DNA from: Halalkalibacter akibai JCM 9157
GTDB lineage: Bacteria > Bacillota > Bacilli > Bacillales > Bacillaceae_D
DNA: 64,000 nt
Direction: 5' to 3'
NCBI RefSeq assembly: GCF_000513135.1
Contig: NZ_BAUV01000003.1
Span: 1 to 64,000, forward strand
Numbering within the stretch: the first letter of the stretch is position 1; every line of letters starts with the position of its first letter. Positions 55,862 to 64,000 of the stretch are shown in pieces. Made by a program: the position numbers and the translations under genes. The notes below the pieces were generated by a model. It made no database searches. It saw only the letters and a list, made by a program, of their open reading frames with translations, and was not told the DNA's origin.

Positions 55862-57145
55862 ATGGATAAATTAATGATTGAAGGCGGATATCCTTTAGAA
55901 GGTACAGTACAAATTAGTGGAGCGAAAAATAGCGCGGTCGCTTTAATTCCAGCTGCGATACTAGCTGATTCACTTGTTACCATTGACAACCTACCCGAAA
56001 TTTCTGATGTTCAGTTACTAGCAGAGCTATTAAGAGAAATTGGTGGAGAAGTAGAGTTAGGCAAACATGAAATTACAGTTAATCCTGAAAATATGATTGC
56101 CATGCCTCTGCCAAACGGAAAAGTGAAGAAGCTAAGAGCTTCTTATTACTTAATGGGAGCTATGCTCGGTAAATTTAAAAAAGCAGTGATCGGATTGCCA
56201 GGTGGTTGTAATCTTGGACCAAGACCGATTGACCAACATATAAAAGGCTTTGAGGCACTAGGGGCTCGTGTAACGAATGAACAAGGCGCTATCTATTTAA
56301 GAGCTGATGAACTTCGCGGCGCACGAATTTATCTAGATGTCGTTAGTGTAGGGGCAACAATCAATATTATGCTTGCCGCTGTTCGAGCAAAAGGTCAAAC
56401 AATTATTGAAAATGCAGCAAAAGAACCAGAAATCATTGATGTAGCTACTTTGTTAACTAGCATGGGAGCAAAAATCAAAGGTGCTGGGACGAACGTAATC
56501 CGAATTGATGGAGTAGATTCACTATCTGGCTGCAGACACTCAATTATCCCTGATCGAATAGAAGCTGGTACGTATATGATTCTAGCTGCTGCTATGGGTC
56601 AAAAAGTGATGATCGACAATATTATTCCATACCATGTGGAATCACTCATTGCTAAATTGAGAGAAATGGGCGTCACGATTGAAGAAAAGGACGATCAATT
56701 GTTAATACATAACAGCAGGGAGAAAAAAGGTGTCGACATTAAGACATTAGTCTACCCAGGTTTTCCGACTGATCTTCAACAGCCATTTACAAGTTTACTA
56801 ACACAAGCAGAAGGAACAAGCATTGTTACAGACACAATTTACAACGCGCGTTTTAAACATATAGATGAACTGAGAAGAATGGGAGCCAACGTAAAAGTTG
56901 AAGGCCGATCAGCCATCATTAACGGTAAAACCAAGCTACAAGGCGCAAAAGTACGAGCAAGTGACCTCCGCGCAGGAGCTGCACTCATCGTTGCTGGCCT
57001 ATTAGCCGAAGGAGTAACCGAAATCTCAGGACTTGAACACATCGACCGCGGCTACGCCAACCTAGAAGAAAAACTACTAGGTCTAGGCGCAAAAATCTGG
57101 CGCGAAAAAATGACCGAGGAAGAACTAGAACAGGTTAAAAGCTAA
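55862..57145 (+). CDS. murA: UDP-N-acetylglucosamine 1-carboxyvinyltransferase
   Basis: The 427-residue enzyme has the EPSP-synthase-like double domain: [24 protein letters not shown] at the N-terminus, the fosfomycin-sensitive Cys at 116 in [20 protein letters not shown], and [21 protein letters not shown] in the second half. It starts peptidoglycan precursor synthesis by adding enolpyruvate to UDP-GlcNAc. Its position between fsa and glpX corresponds to B. subtilis murAB (murZ), the second of two paralogues. R1 repeats follow directly. Confidence 0.95.
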   Translation: MDKLMIEGGYPLEGTVQISGAKNSAVALIPAAILADSLVTIDNLPEISDVQLLAELLREIGGEVELGKHEITVNPENMIAMPLPNGKVKKLRASYYLMGAMLGKFKKAVIGLPGGCNLGPRPIDQHIKGFEALGARVTNEQGAIYLRADELRGARIYLDVVSVGATINIMLAAVRAKGQTIIENAAKEPEIIDVATLLTSMGAKIKGAGTNVIRIDGVDSLSGCRHSIIPDRIEAGTYMILAAAMGQKVMIDNIIPYHVESLIAKLREMGVTIEEKDDQLLIHNSREKKGVDIKTLVYPGFPTDLQQPFTSLLTQAEGTSIVTDTIYNARFKHIDELRRMGANVKVEGRSAIINGKTKLQGAKVRASDLRAGAALIVAGLLAEGVTEISGLEHIDRGYANLEEKLLGLGAKIWREKMTEEELEQVKS

Positions 57146-57146
57146 A

Positions 57147-57290
57147 AGCAAATTTAAAAAGGGTGAACTTCCCTTTTTTAATTTGCTGAAGCGCTGAGCT
57201 GAACCGCTGCAAGGTTTTAAGCCTTTCTGAGCGAACTTCTCAGAAAGGCGCGCAGCGAGAGAAGCCAGCGCCAGTGCTGAATGATCGCAC
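57147..57290 (+). repeat. Structured repeat R1, copy D, with leading hairpin
   Basis: The leading hairpin (57147-57163 with 57171-57187, one mismatch) starts immediately after the murA stop codon and may serve as its terminator. P1 is GCGCTG (57191-57196) with CAGCGC (57266-57271), P2 CGCTGC (57205-57210) with GCAGCG (57252-57257), and P3 CCTTTCTGAG (57222-57231) with CTCAGAAAGG (57239-57248). Confidence 0.88.
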
Positions 57291-57306
57291 ATAGCAAGGC
57301 AGAGGG

Positions 57307-57445
57307 AGCGAACTTCCCTTTTTTTGTTAGCTGAAGCGATGAGCTGAACCGCTGCAACGATCTTAAGCCTACTTTGAGCGATCTTCTCAAAGAAGGCGCG
57401 CAGCGAGAGAAGCCAGCGCCAGTGCTGAATGATCGCACATAGCAG
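57307..57445 (+). repeat. Structured repeat R1, copy E (tandem to D)
   Basis: This lies 144 bp after copy D with long stretches identical to it. P2 is CGCTGC (57350-57355) with GCAGCG (57400-57405), and P3 is CTTTGAG (57372-57378) with CTCAAAG (57386-57392). P1 GCGATG with CAGCGC has one mismatch. The leading hairpin is reduced. The rest of the gap to glpX shows nothing else. Confidence 0.85.
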
Positions 57446-57589
57446 GGCAGAGGGGCGAACAACCTTTTTACAAACTGACACCAAGAGATTCCTAAACTTC
57501 ATCTTTCTTAAAAAGATTCAAAAAGAATGCTCATATATAAAACAAAGCTCTTTAGAATACAACTGATCTGATCACAGGGGGAAATCGGT

Positions 57590-58555
57590 ATGGAAAGAAG
57601 TTTATCAATGGAACTGGTGCGCGTCACAGAAGCCGCAGCACTAGCATCTGGACGTTGGATGGGACGAGGTAACAAGGATGAGGCGGACCGCGCGGCAACT
57701 GAAGCGATGCGTGACGTATTTGACACGATTCCTATGAAGGGGACCGTTGTGATTGGTGAAGGGGAAATGGATGAAGCCCCTATGCTTTATATCGGTGAAA
57801 AGCTTGGTAACGGCTATGGATCTAGAGTAGACGTTGCAGTTGATCCGCTTGAGGGAACGAATATTGTTGCTTCAGGTCAATGGAATGCTTTAGCTGTACT
57901 CGCGATCGCTGATCATGGCAACCTTTTGCATGCTCCAGATATGTACATGGAGAAAATTGCGGTAGGACCTGAAGCTGTCGGTAAAATCGACATTAATGCC
58001 CCTGTCATTGAGAATTTAAAAGCAGTGGCTAAAGCAAAAAATAAAGATGTAGAAGACTTAGTTGTTGCGATTTTGAACCGCGAACGTCATGAAAAAATGA
58101 TTAGTGAAATTCGTCAAGCGGGTGCTAGAATTAAGTTGCTATCTGATGGTGATGTTGCAGCCGCTATTAACACAGCATTTGGAGATACGGGCGTTGATAT
58201 TATGCTTGGTTCAGGTGGTGCACCTGAAGGAGTTATTGCAGCTGTCGGTTTAAAATGCTTAGGCGGTGAACTTCAAGGAAAGTTGTTACCTGCCAATGAG
58301 GAAGAGCTAGAGCGATGTTTGAAAATGGGCATCACCGATGTAAATAAAGTACTATTCATGGATGATCTTGTTTCCGGAGATGATTGTATTTTCGCAGCAA
58401 CAGGAGTAACAGATGGAGAATTGCTAAAAGGTGTTCGCTATCACGGAAGTGTCGCAACGACTCAATCACTCGTCATGCGAGCAAAATCAGGAACAGTTCG
58501 CTTTGTAGACGGCAAACACAGCATGAAAAAGAAACCAGACCTGGTCATTCGTTAA
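57590..58555 (+). CDS. glpX: Class II fructose-1,6-bisphosphatase GlpX
   Basis: The 321-residue enzyme matches Glp[39 protein letters not shown] at the start, [23 protein letters not shown] and [24 protein letters not shown] with the metal-binding acidic residues, and [24 protein letters not shown]. It dephosphorylates fructose 1,6-bisphosphate in gluconeogenesis. It corresponds to B. subtilis ywjI (glpX) between murA and rho. GGGGGAAA serves as ribosome-binding site. Confidence 0.95.
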   Translation: MERSLSMELVRVTEAAALASGRWMGRGNKDEADRAATEAMRDVFDTIPMKGTVVIGEGEMDEAPMLYIGEKLGNGYGSRVDVAVDPLEGTNIVASGQWNALAVLAIADHGNLLHAPDMYMEKIAVGPEAVGKIDINAPVIENLKAVAKAKNKDVEDLVVAILNRERHEKMISEIRQAGARIKLLSDGDVAAAINTAFGDTGVDIMLGSGGAPEGVIAAVGLKCLGGELQGKLLPANEEELERCLKMGITDVNKVLFMDDLVSGDDCIFAATGVTDGELLKGVRYHGSVATTQSLVMRAKSGTVRFVDGKHSMKKKPDLVIR

Positions 58556-58565
58556 TAAAGAAATG

Positions 58566-58608
58566 AAGGAAAGCTCAAAGTACAAATAAAGCTTTCCTTT
58601 TCTTTTTG
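58566..58608 (+). terminator. Terminator after glpX
   Basis: GAAGGAAAGCT pairs with AGCTTTCCTTTTC around a loop of about 14 bases, followed by TTTTTG. Confidence 0.8.
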
Positions 58609-58653
58609 TGTCTAAACTTCTTTCAATGAATGTTGTTATTGACTATTCCACAA

Positions 58654-58966
58654 AAGTGGAATGGAGCGGAAGGCCCTTGACTCCTGCGGGAAAAGAGGAA
58701 AGGGCAAGACTACACAGACGAATGTAGTGGGGGCTTGGCTTACTCCCCGCGGAAAGCAAGGAGGTCACTGGAAAAACCCTTGAAAGTTTACTCAAGGAAG
58801 CAGCAATGGCTCCACGCGTTGCGCGCCTGCTATGAGAAACCCACTCATAGCAGGCTTAAGAGAGCTTGCAACGGTTCCGCTCATTGCTTAGAGGCCACTG
58901 AGAAAAGGTGAAAAACGCACCTTTTTCAGTGGCCTTGAAGCAAGGGTCTGCAGCGTAATGGAACGG
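58654..58966. repeat. Palindromic repeat R2, copy c, interrupted by an R1 element
   Basis: The left part (58654-58761) has AGTGGAATGGAGCGGAAG, CCCTTGACTCCTGCGGG and CTCCCCGCGGAAAGCAAGG. The right part (58946-58966) continues with GTCTGCAGCGTAATGGAACGG. Joined, they restore the palindrome (CCCTTG with CAAGGG) seen in the other copies. The DNA between is copy F of R1. The remaining region to rho (about 58967-59241) holds only AT-rich upstream DNA. Confidence 0.85.
58762..58937 (-). mobile_element. R1 element, copy F, with 8-bp flanking duplication
   Basis: The element is flanked by AAGCAAGG at 58754-58761 and again at 58938-58945. The ends are imperfect inverted repeats: AGGTCACTGGAAAAA on the left and, read inward from the right, AGGCCACTGAAAAAG. 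It carries the R1 core on the minus strand: P1 (58802-58808 with 58882-58888), P2 (58817-58822 with 58868-58873) and an 11-bp P3 (58826-58836 with 58844-58854), plus a terminal hairpin (58893-58934). It has no coding capacity and looks like a non-autonomous, MITE-like element. Confidence 0.82.
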
Positions 58967-59241
58967 ACCACGTAAGGAAGGTAACTAAGAAAAGGATATA
59001 AAGTCAGTCTTAAAAAAAGTCTAAACTTGAATAACCTCAGCATTTATGGTTAAAATATATGTAACTGTGTTTTACCTTAAAACAACTATCACCGTTTTCT
59101 CTCCAGAATCTCCATTCTATTTTTACAATGCAATGACTATTCCAAAAACAATCCGTAAACAAGAATGTAGAATTTTAAAATTAAAAAAAACATGATCTAT
59201 ATCTTTATGTAGATTGATAAATTAAGAAGCGTGGTGTAACA

Positions 59242-60510
59242 ATGGGAGTGCATATCTCAGATTTAGAAAATATGAAGCTGAAAGAACTTTATGAACTTGC
59301 TAGGGAGTATAAAGTTTCTTACTACAGCAAATTGACGAAAAAAGAGTTAATTTTTGCCATTTTAAAAGGACAGGCTGAACAAGACGGTTTAATGTTTATG
59401 GAAGGGGTCTTGGAAATTATTCAGACTGAGGGCTTTGGTTTCTTACGACCAATTAATTACAGGTCCAGTTCTGAAGATATTTACATTTCGGCTTCTCAAA
59501 TCAGACGTTTTGATTTAAGAAACGGAGATAAAGTATCAGGTAAAGTAAGACCGCCAAAAGAAAATGAACGTTATCACGGACTTTTACATGTAGAAGCTGT
59601 AAACGGTGATGCTCCTGAAACTTCAAGAGAACGTCCTCATTTCCCTGCTCTAACTCCACTTTATCCTGAAGTGAAAATTAATCTTGAAACAGCTCCAGGA
59701 AGAGTTTCTTCTCGAATTATTGATATGATTTCACCAGTTGGATTCGGACAACGTGGGTTAATTGTTGCTCCTCCAAAAGCAGGTAAAACATCATTGATGA
59801 AAGAAGTAGCCAATAGCATAGCGGAAAACCACCCGGATGTTGAGTTAATTGTGTTATTAATTGATGAGCGTCCTGAGGAAGTAACTGATATTGAACGTTC
59901 TGTTAAAGCCGAAGTAGTTAGCTCAACGTTTGATGAAGTTCCAGAAAATCATATTAAAGTAGCAGAACTCGTGTTAGAAAGAGCGATGCGTCTTGTTGAG
60001 CATAAAAAAGACGTTGTCATCTTAATGGATAGTATTACCCGCTTAGCGAGAGCTTACAATTTAGTTATTCCACCAAGTGGTCGTACATTATCAGGAGGGA
60101 TTGACCCTGCGGCATTCCACCGTCCGAAACGTTTCTTTGGTGCTGCTCGTAATATTGAGGAAGGCGGAAGTTTAACGATTTTGGCTACAGCTTTAGTGGA
60201 AACAGGATCACGTATGGATGACGTTATTTACGAGGAATTTAAAGGAACAGGTAACATGGAGTTACACCTTGACCGTAAATTGGCAGAACGCCGTATCTTC
60301 CCATCAATTGATATTCGTCGTTCAGGAACACGTAAAGAAGAATTACTTATGCCTAAAAATCAGTTAGATAAATTATGGGCAATTCGTAAAACAATGAGCG
60401 ATTCACCAGAATTTGTCGACCACTTTATTAAACGTGTGAGAGAAACGAAAACAAATGTTGATTTCTTTGAGGCGATGGAAGAAGAAATGAATCGCAACAA
60501 AAAACGCTAA
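59242..60510 (+). CDS. rho: Transcription termination factor Rho
   Basis: The 422-residue protein has the N-terminal Rho helical domain ([29 protein letters not shown]), a cold-shock-like RNA-binding domain ([37 protein letters not shown]) and the hexameric ATPase: P-loop [25 protein letters not shown] and [11 protein letters not shown], with Q- and R-loop regions after it. It terminates untranslated transcripts using ATP. The position before rpmE and tdk is conserved in Bacillus. Confidence 0.97.
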   Translation: MGVHISDLENMKLKELYELAREYKVSYYSKLTKKELIFAILKGQAEQDGLMFMEGVLEIIQTEGFGFLRPINYRSSSEDIYISASQIRRFDLRNGDKVSGKVRPPKENERYHGLLHVEAVNGDAPETSRERPHFPALTPLYPEVKINLETAPGRVSSRIIDMISPVGFGQRGLIVAPPKAGKTSLMKEVANSIAENHPDVELIVLLIDERPEEVTDIERSVKAEVVSSTFDEVPENHIKVAELVLERAMRLVEHKKDVVILMDSITRLARAYNLVIPPSGRTLSGGIDPAAFHRPKRFFGAARNIEEGGSLTILATALVETGSRMDDVIYEEFKGTGNMELHLDRKLAERRIFPSIDIRRSGTRKEELLMPKNQLDKLWAIRKTMSDSPEFVDHFIKRVRETKTNVDFFEAMEEEMNRNKKR

Positions 60511-60511
60511 T

Positions 60512-60546
60512 AAAAGCAATTGGTTGAAAATGGAGTTGCTTTTTCT
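60512..60546 (+). terminator. Terminator after rho
   Basis: AAAAGCAA pairs with TTGCTTTT, which continues into TCTC; the loop is 16 bases, so strength is moderate. Confidence 0.6.
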
Positions 60547-60626
60547 CTGTTAGCTTGATATAATTTCGACATGTGTGATTTAGAAATTCTGTTTCGAAAA
60601 GATTCAGGGCAAAGGAGATGACTATT

Positions 60627-60872
60627 ATGAAACAAGATATCCACCCAAAATATCAAAAAGTGGTATTTCAGGATACAAGCACTGGTTTCAAGTTTTTAAC
60701 AGGTTCTACTAAAGGATCTGCTGAAACAATTGAATGGGAAGATGGTAACACATACCCACTTCTTAAAGTAGAAGTAAGTGCAGATTCTCACCCGTTCTAC
60801 ACTGGTAAGCAGAAGCTTAACGATGTTGGCGGACGTGTAGACAAGTTCAAGAAGAAATACAAAATGAAGTAA
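60627..60872 (+). CDS. rpmE2: Ribosomal protein L31 type B (zinc-independent)
   Basis: I use the ATG at 60627 ([14 protein letters not shown]..., 81 residues), with AAAGGAGATG upstream. It has the type B signature ([50 protein letters not shown]) and no Cys residues, so it lacks the zinc-binding CxxC of classical RpmE. In B. subtilis the gene at this locus after rho is the zinc-containing rpmE, while the Cys-free form is elsewhere under Zur. No Zur box is apparent here. Confidence 0.95.
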   Translation: MKQDIHPKYQKVVFQDTSTGFKFLTGSTKGSAETIEWEDGNTYPLLKVEVSADSHPFYTGKQKLNDVGGRVDKFKKKYKMK

Positions 60873-60883
60873 AATTGGATAGG

Positions 60884-60920
60884 CAAACAGGCAAGCGCGC
60901 AGCTCTTGCCTGTTTTTTTT
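60884..60920 (+). terminator. Terminator after rpmE2
   Basis: AACAGGCAAG and CTTGCCTGTT form the stem, followed by a run of T. Confidence 0.88.
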
Positions 60921-61008
60921 GCAAAAAGTTCGTTTTTAAGTGCTTTAGCACATACTATATAGATCTTTAAATTTGTTGGATAAATCTTTGCAGTGTGGGG
61001 GAATTAAG

Positions 61009-61623
61009 ATGCATGTCATGAAACAAGAAGGCTGGGTTGAAATCATTTGTGGAAGTATGTTCTCAGGCAAATCAGAAGAACTAATCAGAAGAGTTCGAAG
61101 AGTTAGCTTTGGGAAACTGAACGTGCAAGTGTTTAAGCCGGAACTTGATAACCGTTATAGTGAAGAAGAGGTGGTATCACATAATGGAACGAAGGTAATG
61201 GCAACGCCAGTGAAAAAGTCTGTAGATATATTAGAGCTCATTAAGGCAGACACTCAAGTTGTGGCTATCGATGAAGTTCAATTTTTCGATGAAGACATCA
61301 TTGCCGTAGTCAATGAGCTTGCGAACAGCGGAATTCGTGTGATCTGCGCAGGGCTTGATCAAGATTTTCGTGGTGAGCCGTTCGGTCCGATTCAGCCATT
61401 AATGGCATTAGCTGAGGAAGTGACGAAACTTCAAGCCGTTTGTCCTGGTTGTGGTTCGCCTGCAAGTCGTACTCAGCGTCTTATTAACGGAAAGCCAGCT
61501 GCTTACACAGATCCGATTATTCTTGTTGGTGCATCAGAATCTTATGAACCACGCTGTCGTCATTGTCATGAAGTACCGGGACGCCCGCAGTTAAAAGTAG
61601 CGATTCAGTCTGGTCAACTTTAA
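61009..61623 (+). CDS. tdk: Thymidine kinase
   Basis: I use the ATG at 61009 ([12 protein letters not shown]..., 204 residues), matching B. subtilis Tdk and following GTGGGGGA; an upstream in-frame TTG at 60973 lacks a site. The P-loop is [17 protein letters not shown], with [14 protein letters not shown] and a lasso domain, and four zinc Cys/His positions ([11 protein letters not shown] and CRHCHEVPG). It phosphorylates thymidine in salvage. The position between rpmE and prfA is conserved. Confidence 0.96.
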   Translation: MHVMKQEGWVEIICGSMFSGKSEELIRRVRRVSFGKLNVQVFKPELDNRYSEEEVVSHNGTKVMATPVKKSVDILELIKADTQVVAIDEVQFFDEDIIAVVNELANSGIRVICAGLDQDFRGEPFGPIQPLMALAEEVTKLQAVCPGCGSPASRTQRLINGKPAAYTDPIILVGASESYEPRCRHCHEVPGRPQLKVAIQSGQL

Positions 61624-61698
61624 CAGTCAAATCACCATATTCACGGGACATACTATAAAGGCAACCCCATTTTGTTTTTTTCTTGGAGGTGCTTTGGT

Positions 61699-62184
61699 AT
61701 GAACAAAAAATGGTTAAGTTGTTTGGCTGTCGGGATGCTGCTTGCCACTGGTTGTAATGATCCAGAGCCGCCACAGGCACAAGTGCAAGCACTAGGAAAT
61801 ACAGGTGCGAATCAAAATCAATTAATGGACAGGCTCGGCCATGGCTTGGTTGGGCATGGACCACTAAACGATTTAAGTTACAATCGTAAGCATGTTTCCT
61901 ATGTTCAAGAAAGTGAATTTAACCGTGGGACAAGCTATATCACTCCTCAAAGTGCTCGTAGAACATTAGAGAGTGATCAGCAGTTGATTCATGACATTAT
62001 TGAAGGTGAACATGGCATGGATGCTGGAATGGTAATTCTTGCCGGAAGTCATGCTTTTGTAAATGTAACACCACCGAAAGACATGGATGCAGATGACAAG
62101 AAAAAAGAAATGGGAAAATTAAAACGTTCTCTTCTTTTAGAAGTTCCGCGTTATCGAGTTCATATTACTGAAAAGGACGCCTAG
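61699..62184 (+). CDS. Putative lipoprotein
   Basis: I use the ATG at 61699 (MNKKWLSCLAVGMLLATGC..., 161 residues), with TTGGAGGTG upstream. It has a short signal peptide and the lipobox LATGC. The mature protein is hydrophilic, with Asn/Gln/Gly-rich DNA-encoded segments (ALGNTGANQNQLMDRLGHGLVGHG) and a C-terminal part with GMVILAGSHAFVNVTPP and LLLEVPRYRVHITEKDA. This recalls sporulation lipoproteins of the YhcN/YlaJ group, but I cannot confirm it. It sits between tdk and the disulfide-reductase-like gene. Confidence 0.7.
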   Translation: MNKKWLSCLAVGMLLATGCNDPEPPQAQVQALGNTGANQNQLMDRLGHGLVGHGPLNDLSYNRKHVSYVQESEFNRGTSYITPQSARRTLESDQQLIHDIIEGEHGMDAGMVILAGSHAFVNVTPPKDMDADDKKKEMGKLKRSLLLEVPRYRVHITEKDA

Positions 62185-62197
62185 AGGCGTCTTTTTT
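62175..62197 (+). terminator. Terminator after the lipoprotein gene
   Basis: GACGCC, TAGA and GGCGTC form a tight hairpin that overlaps the stop codon, followed by TTTTTT. Confidence 0.85.
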
Positions 62198-62271
62198 ATG
62201 AGAAGAGAACTATGTCGAATTATAGCCTGGGAAATAGTTGCTATTTTAAGTAATAGAGGCGGTCTTTTTTC

Positions 62272-62409
62272 GTGCCAGTAAAAGCTCAGGCTGGATTGAC
62301 TGAAAAATTAACTATCATAAGTGAAATATTAGTTCTTACTAAAGATAAATTATATTTAATCGCGGAAGATTTTTTAAATAGCGATTCAGAAATGAGTAAT
62401 TACGAATAA
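62272..62409 (+). CDS. Possible 45-residue small protein
   Basis: A GTG-initiated frame of 45 codons encodes an acidic, helix-favouring peptide (GLTEKLTIISEILVLTKDKL in the middle). The upstream GAGGCGG is a weak ribosome-binding site nine or so bases away. It lies in an otherwise empty 332-bp gap and has no recognised family. It may be chance. Confidence 0.25.
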   Translation: MPVKAQAGLTEKLTIISEILVLTKDKLYLIAEDFLNSDSEMSNYE

Positions 62410-62516
62410 AAAGAAATAATAGCGGAATCAAACAAGTTAATTGCGAAAGCCTTCTCCTCGACCAAAGAAATAAGGCCAGGACACTGAATAACCTGACCTC
62501 GCCCCATTCCATCCAC

Positions 62517-63824
62517 TCACTTCCGCCGCGCTACTTGCTGTACCGGATCCCATACTCCGTTATAAGGTGGTGCGTAAGCTAAATCTAAATCTTCAAGCTC
62601 GGAAACGCGCATTCGGTGATAGAGTGCGGTCGCTAACACATCAATTCGTTTATCGACTCCGGCTTCGCCAATAATCTGTCCGCCTAGCAGTTGCTCGGTT
62701 TCGGCGTGGTAACTTAGACGAATATCCATTCTTTTCGGCTCTGGGTAATAACCTGCAATATGAGGTATAGAAGCGGCGATCGTTCGGAAGGGGTAGCCCT
62801 CTGCCTTGATTTCAGCTTCCGATAGGCCTGTTCGTGCTAGAGTTAAGTTGAAAAACTTAATGATTGATGTGCCGACAATTCCTTGGAAGGCGCGTGGCTT
62901 TCCAATCATAGAGCGTCCGGCAAGTCGACCTTGTTTATTCGCGTGTGTCCCGAGTGGAATGTAATCATCTCGCTCTTTAATTCGGTGATACTGCGTTGCG
63001 CAGTCGCCAGCCGCCCAAATATTTTCGATATTTGTTTTCATGAATGCATTCACTTTAATCGCTCCGTTACTGAACAGATGAAGTCCAGTTCCCTTTAGGA
63101 ATTTTGTGTTCGGAGTCACCCCGATAGCGATGACGACAAGATCTGTTTCGATCGACCCTTTATCTGTAATGACTTCTTGAACTCGGCCATCACCGCTGAA
63201 GGATTCAACGGATTCATTAAAACGAAGGGTAATCCCATGCTTTTCAGCTTCCTTATGAATTTTATCTGATAGCTCTTCGTCAAAAATCTTCGCTACTCGC
63301 TCGCCGCGTTCAATCATAGTCACTTCTTTTCCTAGCTTAACAAAGTTCTCAGCCATCTCTAGACCGATATACCCACCACCGACAACAACAACTCGAGAAA
63401 CATCTTTTAGATCATTCATTAAAGCTTTTGTGTCTGGAATCGTCTTAACGGTGTGGATGCCATCTAAATCTAAGCCTTCCCACGGAGGCGTGATTGGACT
63501 TGCTCCGGTTGCGATCAACAGTTTGTCATATTCAAGGGTGAAACCGTCTCCTGATACGGTCTGATTAGTAGGATCAACTGAAGTGACTTCATGATGGACG
63601 CGAGCATCAATATTGTATTTGTCCCGAAAAGTTTGAACATCACGGGCAATTAACGAGTCGAATGAATCTATCACACCGCCAACAACATATGGCAACCCAC
63701 ATTGCGCGTAGGAATAAATGTCACCCATTTCCAAGGTGGTAATCTCTGCAGAAGAGTCTCCGCGTCTAATTTGCATCGCCGCACTCATGCCAGCTGCATC
63801 ACCGCCAATAATGATATATTTCAT
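62517..63824 (-). CDS. CoA-disulfide reductase-like FAD/NAD(P)H oxidoreductase
   Basis: The 435-residue protein has an FAD-binding N-terminus (YIIIGGDAAGMSAAMQIRR), the single redox Cys at residue 42 (YSYAQCGLPYVVGG) typical of CoA-disulfide reductases and related NADH oxidases, the NAD(P)H-binding motif VVVVGGGYIGLEMAENFVKLG, and a second FAD motif (IWAAGDCATQYHRI). The C-terminal dimerisation domain is complete, and no rhodanese domain is fused. It would keep coenzyme A or a related thiol reduced. It is transcribed leftward between tdk and prfA, with AAAGGAGTG upstream. Confidence 0.88.
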   Translation of the reverse strand: MKYIIIGGDAAGMSAAMQIRRGDSSAEITTLEMGDIYSYAQCGLPYVVGGVIDSFDSLIARDVQTFRDKYNIDARVHHEVTSVDPTNQTVSGDGFTLEYDKLLIATGASPITPPWEGLDLDGIHTVKTIPDTKALMNDLKDVSRVVVVGGGYIGLEMAENFVKLGKEVTMIERGERVAKIFDEELSDKIHKEAEKHGITLRFNESVESFSGDGRVQEVITDKGSIETDLVVIAIGVTPNTKFLKGTGLHLFSNGAIKVNAFMKTNIENIWAAGDCATQYHRIKERDDYIPLGTHANKQGRLAGRSMIGKPRAFQGIVGTSIIKFFNLTLARTGLSEAEIKAEGYPFRTIAASIPHIAGYYPEPKRMDIRLSYHAETEQLLGGQIIGEAGVDKRIDVLATALYHRMRVSELEDLDLAYAPPYNGVWDPVQQVARRK

Positions 63825-63905
63825 CTCATCACTCCTTTAGTTGTTAGTTTTCCCCATTTTCTTACTAGTTAAGCAAGCAATTGGGTAGACTATATTCGAC
63901 TCACA

Positions 63906-63934
63906 TTGACCCGAACCCTGCAGTATACTATAAT
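63906..63934 (+). promoter_or_regulatory. Sigma-A promoter of prfA
   Basis: TTGACC (63906-63911) and TATAAT (63929-63934) are separated by 17 bases. The prfA start codon is about 40 bases downstream. Confidence 0.8.
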
Positions 63935-63975
63935 TATACTGTTATACACTGGAAATTTTAATGAGGTGAAAAGCC

Positions 63976-64000
63976 GTGTTAGACCGTTTACAATCATTAG
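63976..64000 (+). CDS. prfA: Peptide chain release factor 1, start only
   Basis: GTG begins MLDRLQSL at the window edge, preceded by GAGGTGA. This matches the N-terminus of RF1 (MLDRLKSIEERY in B. subtilis), and prfA is the expected gene after tdk. Only eight codons are visible. Confidence 0.75.

Noticed and set aside
57125-57502. Protein-coding frames across the R1 copies after murA (and similar frames at 32215-32475)
   Set aside because: They read through hairpin repeats, repeat the same peptide in tandem, lack ribosome-binding sites and exist only because R1 is free of stops on the minus strand.

Overview
The window looks like a chromosomal segment of a low-GC, spore-forming Bacillaceae species, probably an alkaliphilic Bacillus or Alkalihalobacillus relative. 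The evidence is spore genes (gerQ, cwlJ, spo0F with a sigma-H promoter), B. subtilis-like gene order on the right (rpoE-pyrG-DUF2529-spo0F-fbaA-fsa-murA-glpX-rho-rpmE-tdk-prfA) and in the middle (ywdI-ywdK-gerQ-cwlJ-hemQ-pta-lipL, ywfO-ywgA-ywhD-pbpG-speE, ywiB-argS-cls), and a Rex-type GH8 oligoxylanase like that of B. halodurans. The species is inferred, not proven.

Layout. 0.2-10.8 kb: an oligosaccharide (probably xylo-oligosaccharide) locus with two LplBC-type permeases, a solute-binding lipoprotein, a YesMN-type two-component system, YesL, a small lipoprotein and a divergent GH8 exo-oligoxylanase. It carries four cre-like sites, and three of its genes are frameshifted. 11-16 kb: a uracil-DNA-glycosylase-like gene, then an operon of ammonium transporter, GlnD-like nucleotidyltransferase, DnaQ-like exonuclease and short GlnR/TnrA regulator, behind a GlnR/TnrA box. 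16-25 kb: spore germination (gerQ, cwlJ), heme (hemQ), acetate (pta), lipoate (lipL) and an orphan peptide-type permease pair. 25-37 kb: ywfO, ywgA, ywhD, a GNAT gene (frameshifted), pbpG, speE, ywiB, argS and cls. 38-48.6 kb: a fatty/branched-acid oxidation cluster (fadF, thiolase, 3-hydroxyacyl-CoA dehydrogenase, two acyl-CoA dehydrogenases, TetR regulator, IcmF) with FadR-like and TetR-like operators. 49-64 kb: HD-GYP, rpoE, pyrG with its CTP-sensing leader, spo0F, fbaA, fsa, murA, glpX, rho, rpmE2, tdk, a lipoprotein, a CoA-disulfide-reductase-like gene and the first codons of prfA.

The most unusual content is non-coding. One family of about 100-180 bp repeats (called R1 here) has three nested helices whose arms change in compensating ways between copies. 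One R1 copy sits inside a second palindromic repeat (R2) and is flanked by an 8-bp duplication, so R1 appears to be mobile. There is also an exact 52-bp-period array of hairpins, a pair of 88-bp direct repeats around a palindromic core, and a long inverted repeat touching the ywfO promoter.

Five genes carry what look like single-base indels, four of them clearly at short homopolymers. Real gene decay and consensus sequencing error cannot be separated from the sequence alone.
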